Below are positions 6,228 to 6,534 of a DNA stretch of 6,534 nt, one piece after another. A program made the translations under genes and the position numbers. Within the stretch, counting starts at the first letter, position 1. Every line of letters begins with the position of its first letter. The notes below the pieces were generated by a model. It was given only the letters and a program-made list of their open reading frames with translations. It had not been told where the DNA came from and searched no databases. Source of the DNA: Firmicutes bacterium UBA6226 (GTDB lineage Bacteria; Bacillota_A; Clostridia; Peptostreptococcales; Acidaminobacteraceae); contig DJWQ01000234.1 of NCBI GenBank assembly GCA_002441045.1, positions 5,195-11,728 of the forward strand, in the 5' to 3' direction.

Positions 6228-6534
6228 TAAAAAAATACCTCGCCTTCGTTTTCTATTTTAAGAATGACCGACTGGATTATCCAATCAGGCGTAGACGCTC
6301 CGGCTGTAATACCAATGCTTCGTGTACCTTTCAACGCTTCGCCGTTTAAATCATCCTTAGTTTCAATATGAATTGTTTTGGTTTGCAAAGCACATAGCTC
6401 CGCTAATTTAATCGTATTTGAACTGTGTTTACCGCCTACGACGATCATAAGATCAACTTCGGAGGCTAGTGCTATTACCGCTTGTTGTCTTTGCTCTGTA
6501 GCGAGACAAATGGTGTTAATAATGACACAGTCCT
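6227..6534 (-). CDS. ispH: 4-hydroxy-3-methylbut-2-enyl diphosphate reductase, C-terminal part
   Basis: The frame is open to the right edge and gives the last 101 residues of IspH (LytB), the iron-sulfur enzyme that makes isopentenyl and dimethylallyl diphosphate in the last step of the MEP pathway. The fragment begins in DCVIINTICLATEQRQ; the Cys in NTIC (fragment residue 9) corresponds to the third [4Fe-4S] ligand. GGKHSSNT (33-40) holds the conserved Ser and Asn that bind substrate, and TAGASTPDWI (about 77-86) holds the conserved GAS serine. The first half of the enzyme, including the other two cluster cysteines, is outside the window. The stop codon TAA (6227-6229) overlaps the S1 start by one base, so the two proteins are separate here rather than fused. 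No promoter for this unit is visible in the window. Confidence 0.95.
   Translation of the reverse strand, partial: DCVIINTICLATEQRQQAVIALASEVDLMIVVGGKHSSNTIKLAELCALQTKTIHIETKDDLNGEALKGTRSIGITAGASTPDWIIQSVILKIENEGEVFF

Noticed and set aside
6152..6349. Plus-strand open frame across the ispH-S1 junction
   Set aside because: It is antisense to two conserved genes and has no ribosome site or family signature.

Overview
The window looks like chromosomal DNA from a low-GC, Gram-positive anaerobe of the Clostridia type. The reasons are AT-rich codon use, strong AAGGAGG/GGAGG ribosome binding sites, TTG-N-TATAAT-like promoters, and an ispH gene joined head to tail with a four-domain ribosomal protein S1 gene. 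The ispH-S1 pairing is characteristic of Clostridia. I cannot name a species from the sequence alone.

Layout from left to right. Positions 1-1088 (minus) hold most of an MFS transporter whose C-terminal end is cut off by the window edge. Positions 1089-1317 are non-coding: a probable promoter for the transporter lies close to its start, and a striking 99-bp GC-rich inverted-repeat element (1206-1304) abuts the end of the next gene. Positions 1318-2076 (minus) encode a MerR-family regulator with a TipAS-type ligand-binding domain (relatives: TipAL, Mta). Its promoter has the 19-bp spacer and central dyad typical of MerR-controlled promoters, so autoregulation is likely. Positions 2252-4054 (plus, divergent) encode a complete oligoendopeptidase F. 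A terminator hairpin follows it at 4098-4133. Positions 4244-5014 (minus, convergent with pepF) encode a stand-alone CheR methyltransferase. Positions 5118-6227 (minus) encode the S1 protein, with its own terminator at 5072-5096. Positions 6227-6534 (minus) are the C-terminal part of ispH, whose stop codon overlaps the S1 start codon as TAATG.

How the genes relate. The regulator and the MFS transporter downstream of it form a plausible drug- or metabolite-responsive efflux pair, although no matching operator is seen in front of the transporter. ispH and the S1 gene form a translationally coupled pair linking isoprenoid precursor synthesis with a translation protein, probably by inherited gene order rather than shared function. 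pepF and cheR appear to be single-gene units. Nothing here amounts to a clearly new multi-gene system. The item most worth following up is the GC-rich structured element at 1206-1304.
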